Part shown: positions 35,383 to 46,254 of the stretch, one piece after another | Numbering within the stretch: the first letter of the stretch is position 1 | How the letters are laid out: every line of letters starts with the position of its first letter | DNA from: Gammaproteobacteria bacterium 53_120_T64 | GTDB taxonomy: Bacteria > Pseudomonadota > Gammaproteobacteria > Pseudomonadales > Porticoccaceae | Direction of reading: 5' to 3' | NCBI GenBank assembly: GCA_002162815.1 | Contig: MAAT01000025.1 | Span: 90,684-154,683 of the forward strand | DNA length: 64,000 nucleotides | Translations under genes and position numbers: made by a program | The notes under the pieces: model-generated | Database searches by the model: none | What the model was told of the DNA's origin: nothing | The model's input: only the letters and a program-made list of their open reading frames with translations

Positions 35383-36495
35383 ATGAAACCCGGTATTTCT
35401 GCTGATTCCCACATTGTCGAGCCACCCCATTGTTACGTTGACTTTATCGAACCAAAATATCGCGCTATTGCCCCGCGACTGGAGAAAAACGAGCACGGCA
35501 TCGACAGCTTTAAAATTCACGGTATGAAACACGGCCTGCCACTGGGCCTACTGGCCGGTGCCGGCATCCCCCCCGACCAACTGCGCCAGCAGCGCAAGGC
35601 CAACTTTGACGATATTGCCACCGCCAGCTGGGAGCCGAACGCCCGTATGGCGATTCAGGACCAGGACGGCCTCTGTGGCGAAATCCTTTATGCCTCCGTC
35701 GGCATGGTGCTCTGTGGCCACTCCGATTACGACTATAAAGCGGCCTGTTTTGCCGCCTATAACCGCTGGCTACAAGGCTTTTGTGCCGAGCAAGCGAAGC
35801 GGCTTTTCGGCCTCGCGCAAACCGCCGTTAGCTCCGTTGACGCGGCCATTGAAGATTTCCGCACCGCCAAGGCCATGGGCATGTACGGCATGATGATGGC
35901 CGGTAATCCCCAGCACGAAGACTACGACCACCCCGACTACGACGCCCTGTGGCAATGCGCTGTCGATCTCGACCTGCCCATCTGCTTTCATATTCTCACC
36001 ATGAAAGATCACGATGTATCGACTGCTTTTAAAGCGGAGCGTGGCCATGCCGCCAATGGCTTTATAAATATGATTCGCGGCGTACAAAATATTGTCGGGC
36101 TGTTTGTGTTCGGCGGTGTCTTTGAGCGTTTCCCCAAACTTAAAATGGTGGTGGCCGAGGGCGACGCCGGTTGGGTGCCCCACTATATGTACCGCGCCGA
36201 CCACGCCGCCGCTAACATGGGCACGGGGCTGGAGCACATCCTTTCACGCCAGCCCAGCGATTACATTCGCGAGAATATCTGGTTTACCTTTCAGGACGAC
36301 GAAACCGCTTTCGAGTCGACTAAACTCACCGACAATAATAAATTACTGTGGGCCACAGACTACCCCCATACCGACTCCACCTACCCCCATTCACAGGAAA
36401 TCATCGGCGCCCAAATGGCCAACCTCAGTGAGTCACAAAAAGATGCCGTGGTGCATGACAATGTCAAAGCCTTGTTCAAGCTGCCCGTCGACTAA
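35383..36495 (+). CDS. Amidohydrolase family protein
   Basis: The 370-aa protein belongs to the metal-dependent amidohydrolase (ACMSD-like) superfamily. Visible metal and catalytic motifs are SADSHIVEP at the N-terminus, CFHILTMKDH, MVVAEGDAGWVPHY and the terminal LLWATDYPHTDSTYPHS containing the conserved aspartate. Such proteins decarboxylate or hydrolyse ring-derived acids and are frequent in aromatic and steroid catabolism. The ATG has AAGGA seven bases upstream. It appears to be a single-gene unit. Confidence 0.9.
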   Translation: MKPGISADSHIVEPPHCYVDFIEPKYRAIAPRLEKNEHGIDSFKIHGMKHGLPLGLLAGAGIPPDQLRQQRKANFDDIATASWEPNARMAIQDQDGLCGEILYASVGMVLCGHSDYDYKAACFAAYNRWLQGFCAEQAKRLFGLAQTAVSSVDAAIEDFRTAKAMGMYGMMMAGNPQHEDYDHPDYDALWQCAVDLDLPICFHILTMKDHDVSTAFKAERGHAANGFINMIRGVQNIVGLFVFGGVFERFPKLKMVVAEGDAGWVPHYMYRADHAAANMGTGLEHILSRQPSDYIRENIWFTFQDDETAFESTKLTDNNKLLWATDYPHTDSTYPHSQEIIGAQMANLSESQKDAVVHDNVKALFKLPVD

Positions 36496-36519
36496 GGCAA
36501 CAAAAATCTAGCACCACCC

Positions 36520-36565
36520 TAGCAAACAGGCCCGCTTGCGCTTAGCGACTCGGCTCTGTTTGCTA
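36520..36565. repeat. Long inverted repeat TAGCAAACAG/CTGTTTGCTA
   Basis: The 10-bp arms at 36520-36529 and 36556-36565 are perfect and enclose 26 bases with some inner pairing. No T run follows, so it is a weak intrinsic terminator at best. It lies 25 bases after the amidohydrolase stop codon and may instead act as a 3' end stabiliser. Confidence 0.55.
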
Positions 36566-36708
36566 GGCCCCGTTTGCTATACCCCGTTTAATAGAGCCTA
36601 TACCCGGTGTCGGGCCACTATAAACCGCCAACCTCTGATCGATATTCAGCGCCCGGCCCGCTAGAATGCTGTTTCTTTTTTCCGCCCTGCTTGACGCCGT
36701 TATCAGCC

Positions 36709-37467
36709 ATGATTAGCGATCCCTTTTTCTATCTTTGCGCAATTCCCGCCGTACTCATTTTTGCTATGGTCAAAGGCGGTTTTGGCGGGGGTATCGCCAT
36801 TATTGCCGTGCCCTTAATGTCGCTAGCCGTGCCCCCTGTGCAGGCCGCCGCCATTCTACTGCCCCTGTTAATTGTTATGGATGGCGTCGCCGTCTGGAGC
36901 TTTCGCGGCCAGTGGAGTCAACAAAATATAAAGTGCAGCCTGCCCGGCGCTATCGCTGGCGTCATTGTCGGCGCGTTGACCTTTAGCTATTTTTCGGAGG
37001 CCGCTATCCGCCTGTTAATTGGCCTTATGTGCGTTATTTTTTGCCTCAATTACTGGTCGCAGCCGGGGCTCAAAACGAAGACAGAGGCCACGGCTAGAGC
37101 CGGCAACTTTTGGGGTGCTATCGCCGGCTTTACCAGCTTTGGCATTCACGCCGGCGGGCCGCCGATGAGTATTTACCTGCTGCCCCAACGCCTGGATAAA
37201 ACCCTCTTGATGGGCACCTTTGCGATTTTTTTTGCTGCCGTCAATCTGCTCAAGCTGGTGCCCTACACCTGGCTCGGTCAATTCGACGCCACCAACCTAC
37301 TGACCTCTGCGGTACTGGCCCCCCTCGCCCCCATCGGCGTTCGCCTCGGCTACTTCTTGCTACACAAGGTCAGCGAGGTACTGGTCTACCGCATTTGTTA
37401 TTTTTTCCTGCTGGTGATTGGTAGCAAACTCCTCTTCGACGGCGCCAAGGGCTTGCTTATGCCATGA
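36709..37467 (+). CDS. TauE/SafE family sulfite exporter-like permease
   Basis: The ATG at 36709 (MISDPFFYLCAIPAVLIF) gives a 252-aa protein; the frame is open further upstream but that part is not hydrophobic. About eight transmembrane segments are seen in two similar halves, with the family motifs GGFGGGIAIIAVPLM in the first half and GFTSFGIHAGGPPMSIYLLP in the second. Members move organosulfur anions, sulfite or small acids across the inner membrane. No sulfonate gene is adjacent, so the substrate is open. Confidence 0.88.
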   Translation: MISDPFFYLCAIPAVLIFAMVKGGFGGGIAIIAVPLMSLAVPPVQAAAILLPLLIVMDGVAVWSFRGQWSQQNIKCSLPGAIAGVIVGALTFSYFSEAAIRLLIGLMCVIFCLNYWSQPGLKTKTEATARAGNFWGAIAGFTSFGIHAGGPPMSIYLLPQRLDKTLLMGTFAIFFAAVNLLKLVPYTWLGQFDATNLLTSAVLAPLAPIGVRLGYFLLHKVSEVLVYRICYFFLLVIGSKLLFDGAKGLLMP

Positions 37468-37572
37468 CCGTCGACACCGCATCAAAAGCATGGCCGGTGC
37501 GATATTTCTTGATTCTTCAACCATAATGCAATCAGCACAGAAATCATTGGGGCCCAAGAAACAGGCTAGGGA

Positions 37573-40500
37573 ATGCCAACACCCCCGTCCTATTCAAACG
37601 GAATCAAGAACCCTCTGCCCATGCCCGTCAAACAACCAGCTGACCACGCCCTAAGCCCTCTCCTTATCGACGCCATGCAGACCTTTGCCGCCATCCTAGA
37701 GGTCGATGGCACACTGATCTTTACCAACAGTGCCGCTCTCAAGTCTGTGGAGATAACACTCGAAGCGGTGCGTGGTGAAAAATTCTGGGACTACCCCTGG
37801 TTTCATGACGACAAAGCCGCAAAAGAACAGATACAGAACATGATTTTGCAGGCGGCTACGGGTGAGAATATCAGGGACGAGATACAAATCAGCACGGTCC
37901 AGGGCTCGATGTCGGCGAATTTTTGCCTGCACTCCGTCATTGAGGCGGAGCACATCACCCACGTGATCGTCGAAGGCTACGAAATAACCGATAATTCCCG
38001 CCTCGACGCGAAAGCCCTCAGGCATCAGCAGTGTTTACAGAGCCTGCTTAATGATATGCAAAGCATGATCGCCCTGCTTGATATCGAGGGCCGAGTCACG
38101 CTAGTCAACAATACGCCCTTGTCCATCGCCGGTATCAAGTCTGAAGACGTGCTCGGCAAAGCGCTCTGGGACACCGCCTGGTTTACCGGTGATCCAGACG
38201 CCCAACAGCAGGTTAAAAGCGACATTAGCCGTGCACTGAGCGGCACCACGACCGTCGGCGAGATTCAGATCCACACCCCCCAGGGGTGGCTGTGGATCGA
38301 ATTTAGCGTCCACCCCGCGCGGGATAAGAGCGGCAATATCGTACAGCTGATCGCCGAGGGCCACGACCTCAGAGCCCGTCGGCAAGTCGAGAAAGAGCGC
38401 GAACAGGCCCTGCGGGACTTACAAGAAAGAGAGCAGAATTTAGCCGTGACACTCGACAGCATCGGTGATGCCGTAATCACCACCGACGCTCAAGGTGATA
38501 TCACTCACATGAACCCGATCGCCGAACAACTTACCGGCTGGCCCTTTAGCGAGGCCCAGAACCAACCCCTCGGGGCCGTTTTTTCCATCTTCAATACCAG
38601 TACCGGGCAATGCCTACCCAGCCCGGTCGAAAAACTGATGCGTACTAGAGAGGTTGTCCACCTCAGTAATCACACCACTCTGCGTACGCGAAATGGTGAT
38701 GAATACCAGATAGCCGATTCTGCGGCACCGATTCGCGACAGTGAAGGCCACATACTGGGCGCCATACTGGTGTTCAGCGACGTCAGCGAACAGTACCGCC
38801 TGCGCGAGAAAGCCAGGGCCACCCAGGAGCGTTTGCAACGTATTTTTGACGGTATGCAAACCATGGTCGGCATCCTCGACACCCAGGGTCGTTTGAACTT
38901 TATCAACAATACCCCCCTACTGGTCACCGGCTTTAGCCGCGCGGCCGTGCTCGGCATCAAACTCTGGGAGGCCCCCTGGTTTGCCTACAAACCCAGCAGT
39001 GCAGCCAGTGTCGAGCAGGTTGTGCGAAGCGCAGCCCAGGGCGAAAATACCCTGACAGATGTGCTAGTCAATACCCTCGACGGGGAAATTTGGGTCGCCT
39101 TTAGTGCCCATCCCGTGTTTGATGACAACCACGTGGTTGCTGAAGTGGTCGTCGAAGCCCGCGAAATCAACGCTAGGAAAAACACGGAAATGGCGTTGCG
39201 CACCTCCGAGCAACGCCTGCGACGCTATCGCGACCAAGCACCCCTCGCCACCATTGAGTGGAGCACCGAACACCGCATCGTGGGCTGGAATGACGCCGCC
39301 GAAAAACTCTTTGGCTACAGCTTTAGTGACGTGATGGGGCAACCCTTTAGCATCCTTATACCGCTGTCTATAGACCTCGACTTAAAGAAAATATGGGGCG
39401 ATTTAATCGCACAAAATGGCGGTGAAACCGTGACCAGTAAAATCCTCACCAAGTGCGGGAAAACCATTTACACGCGCTGGCACAACGCGCCTTTTTTTGA
39501 TGACGAGGGCCGAGCCATCGGTGCCGCCTCGGTCGTTCTCGATCTCACCAACGAGCGCGCCGCACAGCAGGCCCTGCACGACAGCGAAAAGCTACAGCGT
39601 GAAACCCTCAACTCCATGGTCGAAGGCGTCGTTGTCACCGACGTCGAGGGCCTGATCTCTTCGGTAAATTCAGCGGCCGAACGCATCACCGGCTATCGCA
39701 CCGAGGAACTCCTCGGGCAACATGTCACGCAACTACTCAGCGGTCAGCAACGGGAGCACTTTCAGCACAATATGCAGGCCTATCTCGACACCGGCGACCT
39801 GCGCTTCATCGGTATGGGCATGGAGTTGAACATCACCTGTAAAGATGGCGATAGCTTTCCGACCATTCTGGCGGTTGCCGAGTTGAGCCAGGAAAGTAGT
39901 GGCAGGCAACGCTTTATTAGTAGCTTTCGCGATTTAAGTGAGGCCAAGCAGCAGCAGGAGCAACTGCGCCGCAGCCAGAAAATGGATGCCCTGGGCAAGC
40001 TCACCGGGGGTATTGCCCACGACTTCAACAATATGCTGGGCATTATCACCGGTTACGCCGAGCTGCTTGAAAACGCCTTGGCAAAGGAGAAAAAACTCGC
40101 TAACTACGCCCACGAGATACACCGTGCCGGCGACCGGGGGGCGAAATTAACCCGTAAATTACTGGCCTTTTCTCAGCAGGCCGTGGTCAGCGCCAGCAGC
40201 GTCAATATCAATGCCTTGATTAACAAGCAACAGCATATGTTGGCCACCTCCCTGACCCCACGCATTAACATGGTCTATGAATTGGGCCCCGATACCTGGC
40301 CGATCTATCTCGATGCTGACGACCTTGATAATGCCATTATCAATATTTGTATTAACGCCATGCACGCCATTGAGGGCAATGGCCAAGTCACGGTGCGTAC
40401 CGAAAACATCAGGCTGCGCTCGGTCAATGCACAACTCAAAAACTTAGCCAGTGGCGACTATGTACAATTGAGTATTATCGATAACGGCAAGGGCATGGAT

Positions 40501-41091
40501 GAGGCCACTCGAGAGCAAATTTTTGACCCTTTTTATACCACCAAGGGTGAGCAGGGCACCGGCCTTGGCCTCAGTCAGGTCTATGGTTTTGTCGAGCGTA
40601 GCCACGGTGCTATCGAGGTCAGCTCCGTGCCGGGGCACGGCACGCAGTTTCGCCTTTATTTCCCCAGAGAAATATTACATGCGGCTCGACAAAAACACTC
40701 AACCCAGACGCCGGAGAAAAAAACCGACGGCAATGAAACGATCTTGGTGGTCGATGATGAAAAACACCTGCTAGAACTTAGCCTCGAAATTCTCGGCCAA
40801 CAAGGCTACAAAGTGCTGGCGGCCTGTAATTGTAGCGAAGCTCTGCAACTACTGGAGGGCAATACGGTCGACCTGATGTTTAGCGACGTGGTGATGCCCG
40901 ATATGGATGGTTATGAACTGGCCGGCATCGTCGCCGAAAAATACCCCGCGATCAAAATACAGATGACCAGCGGTTTCAGTGACGATAGAGAAAACGCTGC
41001 AACGGATGCCAGCCTGCACCAAAACCTATTGCCTAAGCCCTATCGCGCCCAGGCATTACTCACTAAAATACGTGAATTATTGGATAGTTAA
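37573..41091 (+). CDS. Multi-PAS hybrid sensor histidine kinase/response regulator
   Basis: This 1172-aa soluble protein has no transmembrane segments. Six PAS-type domains fill residues about 35-795; the first, second and fourth (38-140, 165-267, 430-533) are alike, each with a xLW/FWDxxWF motif and a C-terminal VxAEGxEI end. Then come HisKA ([15 protein letters not shown], phospho-acceptor His816), HATPase (N box [14 protein letters not shown]1 DNGKGM, G2 GTGLGL) and a receiver (Asp1061-Asp1062, phospho-acceptor Asp1105, Lys1155). It is a cytoplasmic hybrid kinase that likely senses small ligands or redox state. No DNA-binding regulator is adjacent; the next gene, 8 bp on, is a VF530-type protein. 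Confidence 0.94.
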   Translation: MPTPPSYSNGIKNPLPMPVKQPADHALSPLLIDAMQTFAAILEVDGTLIFTNSAALKSVEITLEAVRGEKFWDYPWFHDDKAAKEQIQNMILQAATGENIRDEIQISTVQGSMSANFCLHSVIEAEHITHVIVEGYEITDNSRLDAKALRHQQCLQSLLNDMQSMIALLDIEGRVTLVNNTPLSIAGIKSEDVLGKALWDTAWFTGDPDAQQQVKSDISRALSGTTTVGEIQIHTPQGWLWIEFSVHPARDKSGNIVQLIAEGHDLRARRQVEKEREQALRDLQEREQNLAVTLDSIGDAVITTDAQGDITHMNPIAEQLTGWPFSEAQNQPLGAVFSIFNTSTGQCLPSPVEKLMRTREVVHLSNHTTLRTRNGDEYQIADSAAPIRDSEGHILGAILVFSDVSEQYRLREKARATQERLQRIFDGMQTMVGILDTQGRLNFINNTPLLVTGFSRAAVLGIKLWEAPWFAYKPSSAASVEQVVRSAAQGENTLTDVLVNTLDGEIWVAFSAHPVFDDNHVVAEVVVEAREINARKNTEMALRTSEQRLRRYRDQAPLATIEWSTEHRIVGWNDAAEKLFGYSFSDVMGQPFSILIPLSIDLDLKKIWGDLIAQNGGETVTSKILTKCGKTIYTRWHNAPFFDDEGRAIGAASVVLDLTNERAAQQALHDSEKLQRETLNSMVEGVVVTDVEGLISSVNSAAERITGYRTEELLGQHVTQLLSGQQREHFQHNMQAYLDTGDLRFIGMGMELNITCKDGDSFPTILAVAELSQESSGRQRFISSFRDLSEAKQQQEQLRRSQKMDALGKLTGGIAHDFNNMLGIITGYAELLENALAKEKKLANYAHEIHRAGDRGAKLTRKLLAFSQQAVVSASSVNINALINKQQHMLATSLTPRINMVYELGPDTWPIYLDADDLDNAIINICINAMHAIEGNGQVTVRTENIRLRSVNAQLKNLASGDYVQLSIIDNGKGMDEATREQIFDPFYTTKGEQGTGLGLSQVYGFVERSHGAIEVSSVPGHGTQFRLYFPREILHAARQKHSTQTPEKKTDGNETILVVDDEKHLLELSLEILGQQGYKVLAACNCSEALQLLEGNTVDLMFSDVVMPDMDGYELAGIVAEKYPAIKIQMTSGFSDDRENAATDASLHQNLLPKPYRAQALLTKIRELLDS

Positions 41092-41099
41092 GGGTTTTA

Positions 41100-41411
41100 A
41101 TGAGCAACTCAGCAAGTAATGATCCCCTCCACGGCATCACCCTAAAAGAAATATTGACGCAACTGGTCGATAAATACGGCTGGCAAGAATTGGGGCAACG
41201 CATCACCATCAAGTGCTTTACCAACGACCCCAGTATTAGCTCTAGCCTGAAGTTTCTGCGCAAGACGCCCTGGGCACGAACAAAAGTGGAAGCGCTTTAT
41301 ATCGAGACCGACTGGGTGCCGAGTTCAGAGCCAAGTTCAACCTCTAGCTCAACGCCTAACTCAAGTAATAAAAACATCTGGTCCGTTGAGCGTAGTGGCC
41401 ACGAGGATTAA
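41100..41411 (+). CDS. VF530 (DUF2132) family protein
   Basis: The 103-aa protein has the VF530 pattern: [51 protein letters not shown], and VEALYIE. The fold is compact and helical, and family members have been described as DNA-binding; the function is unclear. The C-terminal 25 residues are a Ser-rich extension ([17 protein letters not shown]). It starts 8 bp after the hybrid kinase gene and may share its transcript. Confidence 0.85.
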   Translation: MSNSASNDPLHGITLKEILTQLVDKYGWQELGQRITIKCFTNDPSISSSLKFLRKTPWARTKVEALYIETDWVPSSEPSSTSSSTPNSSNKNIWSVERSGHED

Positions 41412-41437
41412 TTTCTGATTTTCAAAGCTCCCAACTT

Positions 41438-43093
41438 TTATTGGAGTATATCGAGCGCCAGAGCCTCAGCCACTTTAATGCCATCGATAGCCGCCGATAA
41501 TATCCCCCCAGCATAACCAGCCCCTTCGCCCGCCGGGTATAAACCCCGGGTATTAATACTTTGCATATCTTTGCCGCGACGAATACAAATCGGCGACGAG
41601 GTGCGCGTTTCCACACCCGTCAACACCGCATCGGCCATGGCAAAGCCTTTGATTTTTTTATCAAAGACAGGGATTGCCTCGCGGATGGCGGCAATGGCGA
41701 AGTCGGGCAGGGCCTTCGACAAGTCACCGAGGCTCACCCCCGGCTGATAAGAGGGCTCAACACTACCCAATTCGGTCGAGGCTCTATTCTCCAAAAAGTC
41801 CCCCACCAACTGCGCCGGGGCGCGGTAGTCGGCACCACCCAGTTGATAGGCCAGGCTTTCGAGTTCGCGCTGTAGGTCGATGCCCGCCAGTACATTTCCC
41901 GGGTAATCTTGCTGGGGCGTAATACCCACCACAATCGCGGCATTGGCATTGCGCTCATTGCGTGAATACTGCGACATACCATTAGTCACCACCCGGCCCT
42001 CCTCCGAGGTCGCCGCCACGACCGTGCCACCCGGGCACATACAGAAACTGTAGACACTGCGGCCATCGGCACAGTGGTGCACCAGCTTGTAATCGGCCGC
42101 CCCAAGAATGGGATGACCGGCCTGCTCACCAAAGCGCGCCCTATCAATCACCGACTGCGGGTGCTCGATGCGAAAGCCGATGGAGAAAGGCTTGGCCTCA
42201 ATATAAACCCCTTCGGCCAGCAGCATTTCAAAGCTGTCGCGCGCGCTGTGGCCGACGGCCAACACGATATGACGGCTATACAGGGTTTCACCATTGCTCA
42301 AGGTGACCGCAGTGGCCTGCCCACCCTCGCTGCCAGCCTCTCCCTTATCGGCATCAACGGCTTCGCGGTGCAGGGTCTCGACTTTGCTATCAAAGCGAAT
42401 TTCGCCACCGAGACGAAGTATTTCGCCGCGCATGGTTTCGACCATTTTCACCAGCTTAAAGGTGCCGATATGGGGCTTGCTGAGGCTGAGAATTTCCTCC
42501 GGCGCACCGGCCTTTACAAACTCCTCTAAAACCTTGCGACCGAGGTGGCGCTTGTCTTTCACCTGACTATAGAGCTTACCGTCGGAGAAGGTGCCCGCAC
42601 CGCCCTCGCCGAACTGCACGTTGGACTCGGTATTCAATTTGCCCTGGCGCCACAGCTCCCAGGTATCTTTGGTGCGCTGGCGCACTTCTGCACCGCGCTC
42701 GATAACAATCGGCTTTAACCCCATCTGCGCCAGCAGTAAAGCCGCCAACAGGCCACAGGGGCCAAAGCCAATAATAATGGGGCGCTGTTGATCCCCAGCC
42801 GGAAAGTTCGGCGGATTCTCGGCGACGAATTGATAGCGGGTATCGGGCGTCAGGCGCACCGTGGGCTGCGAGGCAAACTTTTTCAGCGCCGCCTTTTCAT
42901 GGGCTTCACTGAGCACCACATCGACCTGATAAATCAGCAATATTTTGTGCTTTTTACGGGCGTCGTAACTGCGCTTAAACACCGTTAACTCGAGGAGGTC
43001 TTGCACCACGAAGCCCAAGCGCTCCGCAACGGCCCCCGAGAGATCGGCAGAATTGTGATCGAGGGGGAGTTTGATTTCCGAAAGTCGCAACAT
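41438..43093 (-). CDS. NAD(P)/FAD-dependent oxidoreductase (COG2509-type)
   Basis: The 551-aa protein has an N-terminal domain with KKHKILLIYQVDVVL, then an FAD Rossmann motif (IIIGFGPCGLLAALLLAQMG), VQFGEGGAGTFSDGKLYSQV, and the C-terminal TRTSSPICIRRG and GLYPAGEGAGYAGGILSAAIDG. This is the COG2509 group of uncharacterised FAD dehydrogenases common in gammaproteobacteria. The reaction is unknown. It lies 112 bp downstream of another FAD protein on the same strand. Confidence 0.88.
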   Translation of the reverse strand: MLRLSEIKLPLDHNSADLSGAVAERLGFVVQDLLELTVFKRSYDARKKHKILLIYQVDVVLSEAHEKAALKKFASQPTVRLTPDTRYQFVAENPPNFPAGDQQRPIIIGFGPCGLLAALLLAQMGLKPIVIERGAEVRQRTKDTWELWRQGKLNTESNVQFGEGGAGTFSDGKLYSQVKDKRHLGRKVLEEFVKAGAPEEILSLSKPHIGTFKLVKMVETMRGEILRLGGEIRFDSKVETLHREAVDADKGEAGSEGGQATAVTLSNGETLYSRHIVLAVGHSARDSFEMLLAEGVYIEAKPFSIGFRIEHPQSVIDRARFGEQAGHPILGAADYKLVHHCADGRSVYSFCMCPGGTVVAATSEEGRVVTNGMSQYSRNERNANAAIVVGITPQQDYPGNVLAGIDLQRELESLAYQLGGADYRAPAQLVGDFLENRASTELGSVEPSYQPGVSLGDLSKALPDFAIAAIREAIPVFDKKIKGFAMADAVLTGVETRTSSPICIRRGKDMQSINTRGLYPAGEGAGYAGGILSAAIDGIKVAEALALDILQ

Positions 43094-43205
43094 AGGAGGA
43101 CAGCACTGGTTTTTTAATAAAAGGAAGGGCGATGGCTAGTCGCTAGCGGCGGCCATTTTATCACGCCGCCACATTGCACCGCTAAAAAAACCGAAAGTAA
43201 AAGAC

Positions 43206-44414
43206 CTAAACCACGAGCCCCGCGCTATAGCCCGAGGACCAGGCCCACTGGAAATTAAAGCCGCCCAAATGGCCGCTGACATCGAGCACCTCGCCAACAA
43301 AATACAGACCTTTCTGCTGCTTTGCCTCCATGGTTTTGGAGCTGATGCCGTCGGTATCCACGCCACCCAAAGTCACTTCGGCCGTGCGGTAGCCCTCCGT
43401 TGCCGAGGGCTTTAAACACCAGGCATTGAGTTGTTCGCCAATGCTCTTTAGATGTTTGTCGCTAAATTCTGCCAGCGGACTAGCCCCCAGCTCCGGCCAC
43501 CACAGGGCTTGTAGTTCAGCCACGAGCCCTCGAGCTAGGTGTTTATTTAACAGTGTCGCCAAACGGCTTTTGCCCTGGCTCTGTTTCGCCGCGAGCAACC
43601 AGGCAGTGGCATCAACATCGGGCAGTAAATTAATCTGCAGCTCATCACCGGGCTGCCAATAATTGGAAATTTGCAGGCTCACCGGCCCACTCAGACCGCG
43701 GTGGGTAAAGAGTAGGTTTTCTCGAAAGCTCTGCCCCCGACAGTGCACTTCGACCTCCAGCGCCAAACCCGACAGCCGCTCGCAAATCGCTTTCATAAAA
43801 TCACTGAACATAAAGGGCACCAGACCGGCACGGCACTCGGTCAGGCTAAGCCCGAACTGTCTGGCGATGGCATAGCCGATATCGCTGCCCCCCAGGGTCG
43901 GTATCGACAGGGCGCCGCTGGCCACCACCAGGGATTGACACCACAGGCGGCGAGCATTGACCTCTAGCTGATAACCCGGGCCATCGCCTTGATGGCTGCT
44001 AATAAGGCCTATTTCAGAGGAGCTGTTAATTTCGACGCCGGCGGCCTCACATTCGCCGAGTAGCATCGCGAGAATTTCTTTGGCCGAACCCCGACAGAAT
44101 AACTGACCGTGTTTGCGCTCTTCGTAGGCAATACCATAGCGCTCGGTGAGGGCAATAAAGTCCCACTGGCTGTAACGGCTCAGCGCCGACTTACAAAAAT
44201 GCGGATTATTGGCAATGTAGTTTTCCGCCTCAATGCTGTAGTTGGTGAAATTACAGCGCCCGCCACCGGACATTAAGATTTTTTTACCAACCTTATTGGC
44301 CTTTTCCAACACCAGCACACGACGACCGCGCTGCGCGGCAGTGGCGGCACACATCAATCCGGCCGCCCCACCACCAATAATGATCACATCGTACTTGGTC
44401 ACTGAATCCTGCAT
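43206..44414 (-). CDS. NAD(P)/FAD-dependent oxidoreductase (HI0933/BaiN type)
   Basis: The 402-aa protein has the FAD motif IIIGGGAAGLMCAATAAQRG followed by LMSGGGRCNFTN, both diagnostic of the HI0933/BaiN family, and a C-terminal EVTLGGVDTDGISSKTMEAK and GLYFVGEVLDVSGHLGGFNFQWAWSSG. Members are flavoproteins; BaiN reduces bile acid intermediates in Clostridium, while the gammaproteobacterial protein has no assigned role. It is followed on the same strand by the COG2509-type protein. Confidence 0.88.
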   Translation of the reverse strand: MQDSVTKYDVIIIGGGAAGLMCAATAAQRGRRVLVLEKANKVGKKILMSGGGRCNFTNYSIEAENYIANNPHFCKSALSRYSQWDFIALTERYGIAYEERKHGQLFCRGSAKEILAMLLGECEAAGVEINSSSEIGLISSHQGDGPGYQLEVNARRLWCQSLVVASGALSIPTLGGSDIGYAIARQFGLSLTECRAGLVPFMFSDFMKAICERLSGLALEVEVHCRGQSFRENLLFTHRGLSGPVSLQISNYWQPGDELQINLLPDVDATAWLLAAKQSQGKSRLATLLNKHLARGLVAELQALWWPELGASPLAEFSDKHLKSIGEQLNAWCLKPSATEGYRTAEVTLGGVDTDGISSKTMEAKQQKGLYFVGEVLDVSGHLGGFNFQWAWSSGYSAGLVV

Positions 44415-44577
44415 GCATAGCCTAGTCAGCAGTCGCCAACCGACGACACACCGTCGGCGACACCGCGCAAAAGAAAGAACCCGGTATTTTATGAGCTATA
44501 GCCGACAGCACAAGCTTTATCCTATGATTCGACATTGACGATTTCATACCACGATAACGATAAATACAAGGCAAGCC

Positions 44578-45153
44578 ATGAACGATATCTATCACCCCGG
44601 CAACCGCGAACTACAAGATGCCTTCGCCACCCGGCCCCTAGCCGACCGCGTTAGCGAACTGATTATTCGACCAGACATTGGCGACGAGGAACGCGATTTC
44701 ATTCACTCGCGCAATATGTTGTTTATCAGTAGCGTCGACCCCGACGGCCAACCCACGGTGTCTTATAAGGGTGGTGACGTCGGTTTTGTACGGGTGCTCG
44801 ACCCGCAAACCATCGCCTTCCCCCTCTACGACGGCAACGGCATGTTTCTCAGCGCCGGCAATATCAAGGCCAGCTCCCAGGTCGGCCTGCTGTTTATCGA
44901 TTTTGAAAACCCTCACCGTCTGCGCCTGCACGGCAAGGCCACCGTCAGTGCCGATGACGAATTAATGGACAGCTACCACGAGGCCCAGATGATCGTCAGG
45001 GTTGCCGTTAGCAATACCTTTATTAACTGCCCGCGCTATATCCATCCCGCCACCAGTGAGCAGCAATCGATATACGTGCCCGTCGTCGGCCAAGACACGC
45101 CCGACCCGGAATGGAAGTCATGGGACGTAATTAGCGATGTACTGCCCGATTAA
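44578..45153 (+). CDS. Pyridoxamine 5'-phosphate oxidase family flavoprotein
   Basis: The 191-aa protein has the split-barrel FMN fold: DFIHSRNMLFISSVDPDGQPTVSYKGG, QTIAFPLYDGNGMF and VGLLFIDFENPHRLRLHG, then FINCPRYIHP near the end. This group is distinct from true PdxH and usually acts on unknown small molecules. It starts at ATG 44578. It lies 178 bp upstream of the MOSC protein, and both use redox-type cofactors. Confidence 0.85.
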   Translation: MNDIYHPGNRELQDAFATRPLADRVSELIIRPDIGDEERDFIHSRNMLFISSVDPDGQPTVSYKGGDVGFVRVLDPQTIAFPLYDGNGMFLSAGNIKASSQVGLLFIDFENPHRLRLHGKATVSADDELMDSYHEAQMIVRVAVSNTFINCPRYIHPATSEQQSIYVPVVGQDTPDPEWKSWDVISDVLPD

Positions 45154-45331
45154 AAAAGCTAACAAATCCGTCACTAAGCTGCGGCGAAGTCGGTAGTGAG
45201 AAACCTTGACTAGGCCACCGCCAGTAAACGACGAAGCTGAATGTTGTAGTCCCTAGATACGAACTCATGTCTTCTTTAAAAAGCGCCTTCAATAAACAGC
45301 AGCGCCCTTTCAAACAACGAGGAATTTCCCC

Positions 45332-46135
45332 ATGAGTACCGAGGCAGAAGTGATCGGCAGTATTGCGGCCCTGTGGCGCTACCCGGTAAAAAGTATGCGT
45401 GGGCAAACCATTGAGCACGCTTTCGTGGCGTATTCGGGTATTTATGGCGATCGTCTATACGCCTTTACCAGCAGTCGTGGGGCCAATTTTTTTCCCTATC
45501 TCACCGCCCGCGATCACCAGGAAATGTTGCTCTATACCCCACGCTTTCGCCAACCCGATAAGGCCCGCCAGCCCGTCAACTGGGCAGAGGCCGAAGCCAC
45601 CAGTGTCGGCATTACGCCGCTGTTCAGCAGTATCGATGAACTGGCTGTGGATGTCGAAGCCCCCGGCGGTGAGATCTATGCCATTGACGACCCGGCCCTG
45701 GCCCAACGTCTAGCCGCTAGTGCCGGAGAGGGCCTCAAGGTAGCGCTGAGCCACTCCCAGCGCGCCATGACCGACTGCCGCCCCCTGTCTTTGATTTCCC
45801 TGCAAACCGGCCGACAGCTCGCCGAAGAAACGGGGCTAACGATAGATAAGCGGCGTTTTAGGGCCAATATCTACCTCGATTTACTCAGTGGGCAAGGTTT
45901 CGCCGAGGACCAGCTGGTCGGCCGCAGTCTGAAGCTCGGCAACAAGGTCGTTATCACCATTGTCGAGCGCGATCCACGCTGCGCAATGATCACCTACGAC
46001 CCCGATACCGCTGAAGCCACCCCGCAAATATTGCGTCAGGTCAGTAAAAGCCATCAACGCAACGCCGGTATCTACGCCGCCGTCCTGGTTGAAGGCATGG
46101 TGGCAGCGGGTGACCGTGTTGAATTGATACCCTAA
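45332..46135 (+). CDS. MOSC domain-containing protein
   Basis: The 267-aa protein has the N-terminal beta-barrel (ALWRYPVKSMRGQTIEHAFVAYSGIYGDRLYAF) and a C-terminal MOSC domain with the conserved cysteine in ERDPRCAMITYDPDT. MOSC proteins bind molybdenum cofactor and reduce N-hydroxylated compounds or carry sulfur. A GAGGAA ribosome site lies seven bases before ATG 45332. No molybdenum cofactor genes are nearby. Confidence 0.9.
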   Translation: MSTEAEVIGSIAALWRYPVKSMRGQTIEHAFVAYSGIYGDRLYAFTSSRGANFFPYLTARDHQEMLLYTPRFRQPDKARQPVNWAEAEATSVGITPLFSSIDELAVDVEAPGGEIYAIDDPALAQRLAASAGEGLKVALSHSQRAMTDCRPLSLISLQTGRQLAEETGLTIDKRRFRANIYLDLLSGQGFAEDQLVGRSLKLGNKVVITIVERDPRCAMITYDPDTAEATPQILRQVSKSHQRNAGIYAAVLVEGMVAAGDRVELIP

Positions 46136-46254
46136 GCCATCAAGCCTTTAATAAGGGCGCTATACTATTAATTCTTTTGACTAATTTTACCGAATGATGT
46201 TAATTAGACACACATAATAGCGCTTCAATAAGACCAGTACCGCAAAGGGTGTCA

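Noticed and set aside
45267..45335. 22-codon frame whose stop overlaps the MOSC start
   Set aside because: No ribosome site before it, and the MOSC gene has its own strong site, so the overlap is probably chance.
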